Shown here: piece by piece, positions 1-9,927 of the stretch
How positions within the stretch are numbered: the first letter of the stretch is position 1
Layout of the letters: the number at the start of each line of letters is the position of its first letter
NCBI RefSeq assembly: GCF_000004195.4
Contig: NC_030678.2
Coordinates: 37,739,701 to 37,803,700, forward strand
DNA from: Xenopus tropicalis
Taxonomy: Eukaryota > Chordata > Amphibia > Anura > Pipidae
Direction of reading: 5' to 3'
DNA: 64,000 nt
Position numbers and translations under genes: made by a program
Notes under the pieces: generated by a model
What the model was told of the DNA's origin: nothing
The model's database searches: none
Seen by the model: the letters and a program-made list of their open reading frames with translations, nothing else

Positions 1-493
1 CCCTTTTTCCCTTTAACTTTTCCTTTGCTGCCAATTAAATCACAAGTTATTCTTAGCCACCTTAATAAACTCTGACATAAGTAACAGGGGAGCCTTGCTC
101 TGATTGGATGTATTTGACAGCAGTTTAAATGTCATGGTTTTCCAATCCAGGCACTGTTCATAGCAGGCTTATCAAGTCACACAGAATTATCTGCAGATTA
201 CATGACAAGCAGCAGGCAAAATGTGGCCTGTGGGCTGCCAGTAGTGTGGGGTTTCTTTGTTAAGGGTCTAAAATGTTGTATTTAATTCAAGAAAAAAAAA
301 ATAGATAATTCTAGGGTTCTCACAGCTTGCTGCATCAACAGATGCAACAGATGCAACAGACTTGTGAAGAATCACTCTCTTCAGAATGCTGGAAATCATG
401 TCTTCCTCACTATAAAAATCTTACCCACAACAATTAATAAATAGACATTAAAGTGAAGCTACTCCTCAAAATATTAATACATATCTATCTATC
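1..493. other. AT-rich unassigned DNA
   Basis: No gene, RNA or recognised repeat is seen. A short (TATC)n run lies at about 481-494 next to the first hAT copy. Confidence 0.5.
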
Positions 494-501
494 TATATCA
501 C

Positions 502-882
502 TTGTGATGAGCAAATTTTTTCACCAGGCATGGATTCACAGCGAATTTCCGCATTTCTCCATTGGCGAATTGTTTTGCAAAACTTCAGTGAAATTTCTCA
601 GCGGAAAAATTCCCCATGCGTAAAAAATTTTTTGTTGTGCGTCAAAGGGTGTTGTTGTGACAAGTTAGGCGCATCAAAAAAGGGCGCGGTCGCATAAAAA
701 AGGGCTTGGTTGCTCCAAAAAAAGTGCGCCCGACAAAAAAAACATGGGTGACCAAAAAAGACACAGGCGACAAAAAAGACGCGGGCGACAAAAAAAATCA
801 CGTGACGAATGCGTTTCACAAATTTTTCCCCGTTTTGGGAATATTATGGCGAAGCGAAACGGAACAGATTTGCTCATCACTA
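502..882 (-). mobile_element. hAT MITE, TAGTGATGAGCGAA family
   Basis: The ends read ttgtgatgagcaaa and tttgctcatcacta, an imperfect terminal inverted repeat (TIR). Flanks tatatcac (494-501) and tctatcac (883-890) match at 7 of 8 bases, as expected for the 8-bp target duplication of hAT transposons. The interior has short 'gcgacaaaaaa' stretches and no transposase. Minus strand is assigned because the 'ccaggcatggattc' end comes first. The 73-, 68- and 69-codon frames across it are repeat translations. Confidence 0.8.
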
Positions 883-890
883 TCTATCAC

Positions 891-1744
891 ATTAGCTTAT
901 AGGTTTTATTGTTAATTAGCTATATGGATAGTGTAATTTGTTGTTACTGCAGTCCACTTTTTTGCTGTTAAGTTATTGAGAGCCAAGAGTCACATCTCAT
1001 TTTCAGCCTCTTTTTATTACTTTGAGATTAAGTTGAATGTTGAATTCTTTTTACTTCTCATTTACTTCGCCATTTATGAAGTATACCTTATATGATCTTG
1101 CAGCATTGTTGTAAAAATGTCTGAAACCACAGGCTCATTACCCTGGAATCTATTGCCTTCAGAAACAATTTGACCAAGATCCTATTTGATGTTCTTGTTA
1201 GAAATAAGGACACTTGCTTAAAAACAATAAATCATTTATAATGCAGTATTTCAGCTATTACATTTACTGAGGGGGATAGCATATAGTTTTGTTGTAGTTG
1301 CATTGCATATCAACTTGAAATTTGATTTAATAATTATTGTATAGGATTTCATTTGCTATTAAATCAAGTGTAATAAATGCAAAGCTGGTCTTTGAACTCA
1401 TGTACTGTCCTTTATAAATCAAGTGTAAAACATATTGAAACAGGTTACTTCATTCACAGAGACAAATAAAATGAGAAAATGTGCATGCTTGTCACAAAAT
1501 GATTGGTTATAATGATGTTACTTTGGCTGTTTTTTCATGCTGTGAAAGTAAAAACATCTGATATTTCATCTTACAGTATAAACAAAAAGGGGTTAATTTT
1601 ATTTCTCTGCCTAACTATAAAAATATGTTAAACAAAAGTCATAAGTCATAAAAGTAGAAAACATTACAAAAATAGTTTTCCATTCTAAGGTGTACATTGA
1701 TTTATATACAGTGTTTCTGATATTTTCTTGATTTAATATATTTA
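891..1744. other. AT-rich unassigned DNA
   Basis: Nothing recognised. There are many short A and T tracts and all frames are short. Confidence 0.45.
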
Positions 1745-2637
1745 TGTTGGGTTGAAAACCTTCGACTTCAGCTTATTCTTCTGATTTTTCTTCTTATTCT
1801 TAGCGCCCCCTATTTTCTAAAAGCTAATCCTCCTACAGTTTTAGGGGTGCAACACCCAAACTATCCACACTTCTTCGCTCTATAACGGAGCAGGTTGCTT
1901 GTGCTTTTCTAAGCGATCCGGCCCCCCGTTGTTTTGTGGCGCCGCTCCGAACACCACTATTTTTCCACTGACTTCGACAGGGAAGATTTTCAAACTGCTT
2001 TGAAGCTACACCCCCCAAACTTGAATCACACAGTCATGGGGTCAGCCCGAATAAAAATATGATGATTGTTGGATGCCCAAAAGTGGGAGGAGCTGTGAAC
2101 AGCCAATCAGATTTTACCTATTGACTTGGCAGAAATTCAACCTGCTGCCATTCTCAGTAATAACACCAGGGTCCCCATACTTTTCACAGTTGGTCACTAG
2201 GGGACTGCAGTTTTAGTTTTGAAAAAGTGGGCGGGGCTACCAACAGCCAATCAGATTTCACCTATTGAATTTTATTGGTTTGATGCCAGGGTTCCCAAAC
2301 TTTGCACAGTCAGTCACTGGGTGACTTTGTACTCAAGGTTAGAAAAAGTCAGCAGGGCTCCCAACAGCCAATCAGATTTTAACTATAGATTTTCAGATTT
2401 CACCTATACACTTCATATGTTTAAATTTAAACTGCTGCCATTCTTTAAATATTAATACTAAGGTCCCCAAACTTTTTTCAGACCTAGCCACTAAGTAACT
2501 GCGGTTCAGCGTTAGAAAAAGTGGGTGGAGCCACCAACAGCCAATCAGATTTAAACTATTGATTTTCAACCTGCTGCCAGAATTAGTCACTGGGTATTTG
2601 CTGTTCAAAGTCAGAAAAAAGTGGGCAGGGCCACCAA
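1745..2637. repeat. Composite interspersed repeat with CCAAT/GC-box tandem units (left part)
   Basis: The left section (about 1745-2040) includes 'tcttagcgccccctatttt' and a C-rich block. It runs into irregular tandem units of about 120-175 bp. Each unit has a 'gtgggcggggc'-like block, then 'caacagccaatcag', then 'ctgctgccattct' and 'ccccaaactttt' blocks. AGCCAATCAG occurs at 2101-2110, 2245-2254, 2366-2375 and 2539-2548. The array is interrupted at 2638 by a hAT element and resumes at 3445. I recognise this as a dispersed frog repeat but cannot name its class. Confidence 0.65.
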
Positions 2638-3444
2638 TAGAGATGTAGCGAACTGTTCGCCGGCGAACTAATTCGCGCGAACATCGGGTGTTCGCAAGTC
2701 CGCAAATTCGCGAACTTTTCGTGATGTTCGCAATTTGGGTTCGCCGGCACCGAAAAAATCGCAAAACTTACGATAACGTTACGAATGCTCCGAAAAAGTC
2801 GCAAAACTTACGATAACGTTACGACTGCTCCGAAAAAGTCGCAAAACTTACGATAACGGTACGAATGCTCCGAAAAAGTCGCAAAACTTACGATAACGTT
2901 ACGAATGCTTCGAAAAAGTCGCAAAACTTACGATAACGGTACGACTGCTCCGAAAAAGTCGCAAAACTTACGATAACGTTACGAATGCTCCGAAAAAGTC
3001 GCAAAACTTACGATAACGTTACGAATGCTCCGAAAAAGTCGCAAAACTTACGATAACGTTACGAATGCTCCGAAAAAGTCGCAAAACTTACGATAACGTT
3101 ACGAATGCTCCGAAAAAGTCGCAAAACTTACGATAACTTTACGAAAGCGCCGGAAATTATGAAAAAGTCGCAAAATTACCGATCATTTCGAAAAACGGCG
3201 TGTGTCAATTTTTCAGAGAAGTTTTTGCCCTTGATCCCCCTCCTGCATGCCACTGTCCAGGTCGTGGCACCCTTTAAACAACTTTAAAATCAGTTTTCTG
3301 GCCAGAAATGGCTTTTCTAGGTTTTAAAGTTCGCCTTCCCATTGAAGTCTATGGGGTTCGCAAAGTTCGCGAATATTCGCAATTTTCGGCGGAAGTTCAC
3401 GAACAGGTTCGCGAACTTTTTTTTTGAGGTTCGCTACATCCCTA
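2638..3444. mobile_element. 807-bp non-autonomous hAT element carrying a 40-bp tandem array
   Basis: The TIRs are tagagatgtagcgaac at the left and the complement of gttcgctacatcccta at the right. The 8-bp duplication gccaccaa is perfect (2630-2637 and 3445-3452), so insertion into the CCAAT-box repeat can be placed exactly. The interior holds ten 40-bp units (2751-3150) and a unique segment (about 3200-3340). No transposase is present. The open frames across it (123, 73, 60 and 60 codons) are not coding. Confidence 0.87.
2751..3150. repeat. Ten-copy 40-bp tandem array
   Basis: Unit starts are 2751, 2791, 2831, 2871, 2911, 2951, 2991, 3031, 3071 and 3111. Each begins cgaaaaagtcgcaaaactta and continues with a cgataacgtt / acgaatgctc half. 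Units 6-9 are identical. Units 2 and 5 carry acgactgctc, units 3 and 5 cgataacggt, and unit 4 ends in t. Unit 10 is degenerate (cgataacttt, acgaaagcgc). This pattern fits expansion by unequal exchange or slippage with a recent homogenised block. Confidence 0.95.
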
Positions 3445-3480
3445 GCCACCAACAGCCAATAACATTTCACATTGTAAAAT
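3445..3480. repeat. CCAAT/GC-box repeat, right remnant
   Basis: The array resumes after the hAT insertion with gccaccaacagccaataaca, a decayed CCAAT-box unit, and then fades into unrelated DNA. Confidence 0.6.
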
Positions 3481-5491
3481 GCTGTCAGTCTCATATTTTT
3501 AGTCATTTGGCTTAATTGTTATAATTTACCTGATGAATCCACAGGAGGCTTGACCAATTAGATGTTGACTAGTTATAGATCATTCTATAGATCAAGGAAT
3601 GAATACATATTATCTGAAAGATTAACTTTTTAACTAGAGCTGCAAGTGTGTGGATCCTCCCCTTACTAAATACCTATGCAGACGTGTCTTTTTGTTAGGG
3701 ACTGGCTATTTAAACAGCCAGTTACTTCTGCTGTGGTGTATGAGTGGCTATAATTAAGTTAGTCTCAGTCTACTTATAGCATCAAGTACATATTATGTGC
3801 TGGAGAATAAGTGGTTTACACACTGTTTGAGGTAAGGACATCATAGGGCAAAATAATCGGATCACAACAATGGTATGCAGGCCAACGGTGTGTGAACTTT
3901 GTATTTTCCTGATTTGCACCCAGGTTGTAACTCATATAGGTGTGTGCCTTACCCTTTATTTGCATATATATATATATACTCATATATTTGTATATTTATA
4001 CTTATAAAAAAGTCCACAAAGTATCCGCACAAAAGTATTAACTTTTTCACAAAGTTTCGGCGCTCTGTGAAAATGCCATTTACAAACATACATTGGATGC
4101 ATATGATATACACAAATATATATAATAACAACTTATAATAAAAGGAGTGCTGGTATAGTATACATCATAGATCTTGTCCTGACATGTATTTCATGTTGTC
4201 TGTGAAATTGTTTGTTTAAACTTTTTACAACTGTATTTCAGACAGAATGAAATAACTAAAATGTATTATTGCCTAATGTATTACACTGCTACTAAGAGAC
4301 TTTATTGCTAAGGTGCTAATGGACTTCCTGTGATAGCTGGTGGTTTAAGAATATACTATAGCTCATTACTGAGACAAGATTGTCTCACATATTTCAGTCA
4401 TTATAAACATCCTATAATGTGAGCTAAATCTACCCCCATTATTATTTCTGAGAATTCAAAGAGTGGTGTTTTAACACATTAATATAATTATGTACTGTAC
4501 ATAATGACAAATTTAAAAAAATGTGGCCCATTATGTTCAACACTATTCAAAACCCTTTTAGTGACATTTGATCCTAAAGAAAAATGCCTTTGAGTAAAAA
4601 AACAAAACATAATAGAACTTTTTTTTGCCTTTTATCATCCTATAAAACATTTATACTGGGCTCTAATTTTACCAAATGTTTTCTTAAGGTATGATATTTG
4701 TATTGGTTCTTGGTGAAGGGATACACAACTTGGCCTTCCTATAAATTAAGCTGAACAGGCAAGTTACAGTATGTTATAGTTAGCTAATCCACACTGCATT
4801 AGTAGTGAACTATACATTTAAAATGAAATATGTTTTGTATAAGAAGATATCATATAAGGCAGCTATGCACTGTTACACTGAAGTGATTCCTAAAGCTGAA
4901 GGAGGAACATTGCATTATTCTTATTGCACTGAAGTTGGCTTTATGAAGTGATAACTAACATTCTTTCCCACATCATTAAGCCATGAATCATTGCCAGAAA
5001 ATAATAATAAATCCAGACTGATTGTTCTTTTTTTATGTGGGGTAATTGTAGATATCAAGCCAAATTCCAAAGGAGCTAGATTTATATAGATTTTATAAAA
5101 TAAACCCAAGTGGAAAACAAACATCTGTGTTACAGGAACTATGTTATGGGCCCCTTGTTACAACTTAGATTAAACAAGCACCACTGCATCTGGGACTCAT
5201 GCACCTTATATATTCCTAACCCCCTAAAAGAGAAACCATCTCAGCAGGTGGTCAAATAGCTAGAAAATAGGCTGCATATTGAGAAATTTGTATGACTTAT
5301 TTGAAACTGGGTTTGTAAGGGAATTGAGGAACTGGGGGAGGTGAATGAGCTCTGTGGGGTTAGCTATTCCTGACCCACATCAACCCACAAACAAACACAT
5401 TACTTTTTGTAAAAAAAATTGATGAAGAGAGCAAATTATGTTCTGTGCACCTTTATCGCAAAGACAACAAGAACATGCATGGTAAGAGTCT
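3481..5491. other. Unassigned AT-rich DNA, about 2 kb
   Basis: No gene, RNA or known repeat recognised. A (TA)n tract lies near 3965-3980. The opposing 79- and 60-codon frames at 3899-4138 run through it and are low-complexity. Confidence 0.45.
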
Positions 5492-5503
5492 TGTGATGAT
5501 TCA

Positions 5504-5740
5504 TATTTTTTAGAAACTCACGGGAGCACTTACCGAGCCAGCAGTGTATGCTCAAACGCACAGCCGAAACCGAGACGGCAAATCAATCCGCAACCGAAAA
5601 AACTATGTACGGAGCAACATCCACACTGCTGTTTAAAAAAACATTTCTTTGTTTAGTCTCCTTAAAAGCATATTGTGCTTATACAGAAAAAGACCATACG
5701 CTCGACGCGTTTCGTGGTATCACACCACTTTCTCAAAAGC
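5504..5740 (-). mobile_element. 237-bp retroposon-like insertion with 12-bp target duplication
   Basis: A perfect 12-bp direct repeat, tgtgatgattca, flanks it (5492-5503 and 5741-5752). There are no terminal inverted repeats, which favours target-primed reverse transcription over cut-and-paste. On the minus strand it holds a small hairpin (GTGGT, 5-nt loop, ACCAC; 5714-5728) followed by GAAACGCGTCG, a motif common in amphibian and fish dispersed repeats. The 65-codon frame across it is not convincing as coding. Class (SINE, Penelope-like or other) is undetermined, and the strand is inferred from the motif. Confidence 0.6.
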
Positions 5741-5752
5741 TGTGATGATTCA

Positions 5753-6389
5753 CAATGTATATGTGATTAAATTACAATTTTACAGTTTCAGAAGACAGAA
5801 GAAGACAGAAGAAGTCCACATTCGAAAAATTCCAAAAAATACTCAACTTCATATATCTCTGACATCACATAATTTGCAGTGTCATCACTGATCAGAAAGT
5901 AAAATTCTGATAATAAAGATACATTTAAGGATAATGTATTTCTTGATGAAGACAACTGCTAGGAAGCTGGGAAAATATTGGTTTTAGGAAATAATTTTGC
6001 ATTTACATGTTCGTATGGTTTCCAACGTATAAGAAAGATGACAATTCAAATCTCTTCAAGTTTAAATACAGCATATGCAGTTTCACTTTATTAATATTCA
6101 TTTGTAATCATATATCAAATACTCCCTTAGTACATTTGATATTAAAAACTGTTATGGTTGCGATGTTATGAAATATTAAAAGGATACATATTATTTTTAT
6201 TAAGATGCAGGAATGTAAGCATTGATTTTATTAATATTTAAATAATACAAAAGCCAGGAATATATAATATTACACAAGAATATTAAGACAGAGGTATAAA
6301 AAGAAAGTAAAGCAGAAACAAAAAACAGATTTTGATAGATATTTCATCTAAACTTTGACTTTTAGTATGTAGTGCATGTGACTGTGGAG
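5753..6389. other. AT-rich unassigned DNA
   Basis: No recognisable feature. Contains a short imperfect direct repeat (agaagacagaagaagacag) near 5790-5812. Confidence 0.4.
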
Positions 6390-6649
6390 GAGCTCATTTT
6401 TTCATCTAATACAGATTCATGGCAAAACTTGTGTTTTTACAAGTGTCGCAAATTTCCACTAATCTGTGATAACATTTTGTCATGAGTTATATTTCAAGTT
6501 TATGCCCACACAAAAAATTGTAAGAAATTGACTTCAATGAATTTGACATGAGAAAAACACTGAGAAAAAAATGCCCATTAAATCCAATGCATTTGGCAAA
6601 GCAGCAGATTTTTCTGGGAAGCTACAAAAGGCATTTGCTCATCACTTTT
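6390..6649. mobile_element. Diverged hAT MITE copy (GATGAGCGAA family)
   Basis: The left end keeps 'gctcattttttcatc' and 'cagattcatggc', and the right end keeps 'catttgctcatcac'. The interior is strongly diverged and flanking duplications are not recognisable. Probably one of the older insertions of this family here. Confidence 0.45.
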
Positions 6650-7992
6650 TTTGGTATTTATGGCTTATTTTGCATTTTTTTAAATCATTAGCTATTTCTT
6701 CCACACAGCTGTTTGTTGGGACCCAAGACTTCCCCCCCTCAAAATAACAGACAGACTATGAAGTTTAATGATATTTACTTTAACTTCTTTAATTTTTTTG
6801 GCAAATATGCCACCATATACCGCCCATCTCCTTCCCCACCCATTAGCAGTACTGTTAAATGCAGGTAGTGTCAAATACACAAAGACATGCATTCCATTTT
6901 GGAAACAAAAGAGTTGCATCTTTTGCAAGGAGGAGTTGCAATTGCAATTATTTACAAGGATGTGTTGTTTGGAAGTTGTTTGCACTGCACATTTTTCCCC
7001 ACTAATGTAGTTTACTGCCTATTGGTGTTTCTTTAATAAAATTAACCAACCCCTTTATATTCACCCCAATAAATTAAAAGTCTCAACCCTAGGGTATGGA
7101 GGTTAATTAATAAATGTAAATTAGTAAATGTTAGTAACATTAGTAAATGTTAGAGAAAAATAAATCTGTAAATGAGGGTTTGTAGTTAGTGATAGACTAC
7201 TACCATGTGAGACCCTATTCTCCAGACATCAGTCTGTAGGGATTAGATGTAGTCTGTATTGGCTTTGAGTCAATTGTACCTGACATCTGCGGTGAGATTA
7301 ATTTATGTAGAAACTATCTTCTACCATCATTGTGTATTTATGAGAAAGGAGCAATCTGTGTGCATACTTGTTGAATATATTGAAGCAACTGCAGTTTATA
7401 AAGTGAGGCATTATTGTTCCTGTTTAAGATATCTTGTGTGTGTGTGAGAATCCAATATTCTACAAGAGCCCAGCTGAGACAGAGAGTTGCATGAGGCAGG
7501 ACCTGGAAAAAAGCAGGAGTTTTAAAGGAATTTTATTTTATTCCCCCTTCCAAGATGCTACACTAATGTCTCCCAATATCCAAAATGAGTAAACAAAAAA
7601 ATATCATTTTGCTCTTTTGGTACGTTGTTTAAGAAAATACAAATGTTGCAAGTGTAACAATAGCGGTAGCTGAAAAGGTTAAATACACATTTTTACAACA
7701 GGTCATCTTCGTAAAGCTTTGTTGGGTACTAAACAGATTTTTTCATGGAGCCCAGTAACTACAAGTTGCTTCATTATCCAAATCCGTCTTCTTGCATATG
7801 GAAGAAAGTAAAATGAAAAATCTGTCAGCACCACTTTGCTATTTTATGGACTAAGCCAAGATATTTTGGAAAAATATTTAGGAATTAATGACATTTTCCT
7901 CAATAACAACCCCAAAATCAAGAGGTGGATAGCTCATTAAATATAAAAAATTATGTAGACACCTATGCATCTATCAAATTGACTAACTTGTA
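6650..7992. other. Unassigned DNA
   Basis: No gene or known repeat recognised. The opposing frames of 97 codons (6692-6985, minus) and 80 codons (6768-7010, plus) overlap the same segment and lack domains, splice context or codon-like composition that I can see. Confidence 0.4.
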
Positions 7993-8000
7993 CAGGTTTG

Positions 8001-8379
8001 TAGTGATGAGCAAATCTGTCCCATTTCGCTTCACTGAAAATTCTCAAATCTTTTTGCAAAATGGTGAAAAATTTGCAAAATGGTTAAAATGACGCACAAC
8101 AATTCTTTTTGATGAGAAAGACAATTATTTTGATGAGTGAGACACTTCTTTAGACGTGCAAGACAATTCTTTTGATGAGAGACAATTCTTTTGATGAGCG
8201 AGATAATTATTTTTGATGCGCGGCTATTGTTTTGACCAAATGAACTGTCAATTTTTGGATGCACAGCAAATTTTTCTTTTTTTGAATTTTGACCCCCATT
8301 CCGTGTAAAAATCTGTCAATGTCGAAACGCAGAAATTCGCCACAAATCCATTCCTGCCAAATGTTTTTGTCCATTACTA
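8001..8379 (+). mobile_element. hAT MITE, TAGTGATGAGCGAA family
   Basis: Left end tagtgatgagcaaatctgtc and right end ttgtccattacta. Perfect 8-bp duplication caggtttg (7993-8000 and 8380-8387). The interior contains about six degenerate 'gacaattcttttgatgag' units, a diverged form of the interior array seen at 13888 and 30176. No coding capacity; the 77-codon minus frame is repeat translation. Confidence 0.87.
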
Positions 8380-8622
8380 CAGGTTTGTATTTGCAATGAT
8401 AAAGATTAAAAGCCAGAACTCACTGATAATGAGTGGCAAACATGAATATTGAAAAAAACAGCACCATTCTATGGATACAATTAGAAAAACAATAGTGGGA
8501 CTTAAATATTGAAGCAATTACAGATTAAAGCCCTTGTGTTTTCAACGGTCAGGCACAAGTGCAACACCTTTAAATTTTCCTTAAAGAAACTTCTCAACAA
8601 CTACACCTCTTGTAAGCACAGG

Positions 8623-8852
8623 CAGGGCTGGAACTAGGGGTAGGCAGAAGAGGCAGCTGCCTAGGGTGCAACGACTGGGGGGCGCCAGACAGGAGCCTCT
8701 CCTGCCAACCCCTAGTCTGTGATCTGTTTCTCGTTGCTTCTTATCGCACATCGCCGCCCCCCTCCCCGCACGAGGGGGGGGGCGTGCGCGATGCAGGGGC
8801 AAGGTGGCCAACCGGGTTGCCTAGGGCGCCCGCTCGGTTCGGCCCGCCCCTA
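8623..8852. mobile_element. GC-rich hAT-like MITE
   Basis: Starts cagggctggaactagggg and ends in a complementary ggttcggcccgcccc block. The flanks share agcacagg (8615-8622 and 8853-8860), part of a 10-bp identity. The interior is much more GC-rich than its surroundings and has long C and G runs. The CAGGG start and 8-bp repeat point to hAT. The 76- and 63-codon frames are by-products. Confidence 0.7.
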
Positions 8853-8860
8853 AGCACAGG

Positions 8861-9730
8861 AACCAATTTTACACAACTACATCAAAACCAAACCAGTCAA
8901 AACGTACATGTTCTATACCTATTCTATATACAGTATACCACAATCTCAATTGCTTTTTGTTGCTCTATGCCATAACAAATGTAATATAGAATAATAGAAA
9001 AAAAACTGTAGTATAATATGTGTGTGTGGAGCTACAGATATTATTAGTGTGCTTATTAGTGTGCATACTTCTTGTTTTGAATACTATACAAACCAGCAGT
9101 ACAAAATATAATGCTGTATATTCTGTTTTGCAACCTGTTCCAAAAGACTTTCAAGGTGAAAACATATTAAAGTTCTTGCTTCAGGTATACATGTTGTTGT
9201 CTTTCTCAATTTCTTTTCCCTTCCATTTTTCAATTACCAATATAGCACATGGCATTAGAGAATGAGAAAGAAGAAAGAGGAACACACAGATATGGAATTT
9301 CAAAGCTGTGCTGAAACTGTAAGATCTGCTAAAAAGCAGAAGCCTAAAATGAAATAATAGCATATTGTTATATAGAATATATGCACTTAGTTCTATATGA
9401 GAAACAGAACCAATTTAAAAGTGTGTGTGTGTCAAAACAGACAGAACTGATTTTAGTTTCTCCATTTCATTTGTTTCAAAATGTTTGTTTCATAACAGGT
9501 TTCTATAATTATGATAATATGTTCGCAGCTCAATAAATATATAAATAAACGCAGTGACACATGAGTTGTCTGTTTCATTAAATTATTATAATGAGTAATG
9601 AAATTTTCAATTTTTAATATTAGAAAATCCATGCTCAAAATTTCTAAATAGTAAACTTCAGTGCTATGGTATTGATGCCTAGGAATTAAATGTTTTATAC
9701 AGAAATCTTATAAATAAAGGAATGCTTATT
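8861..9730. other. AT-rich unassigned DNA
   Basis: No recognised feature. Contains a short (GT)n run near 9421-9432. Confidence 0.4.
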
Positions 9731-9734
9731 AAAG

Positions 9735-9885
9735 CCAACAATTCTTATTTTTTAATGATTTCCTTTTAATACTATAACAGTACCTTGTGCTTGATTGTAA
9801 TCTAGTATAAATTTATTTTATGTAAAAGACCAATATCTGGAAAACCCCAGGTCACAGGTACCCAGATAAAAGACCCTATATATGT
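9735..9885. mobile_element. Decayed fragment of the CAGGTATGGGA TA-target MITE
   Basis: Carries family landmarks in order: 'tgatttcctttt', 'acagtaccttgtgcttga', 'tatctggaaaaccccaggtc'. Termini are lost. Compare the full copy at 19070-19396. Confidence 0.55.
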
Positions 9886-9927
9886 AAATAAATTATCAGA
9901 AAAAGTAAAACACATTCTGTAGGTTCT

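Noticed and set aside
2751..3150. CRISPR-like array of 40-bp units
   Set aside because: The units are contiguous with no variable spacers and lie within a hAT element of a vertebrate genome.
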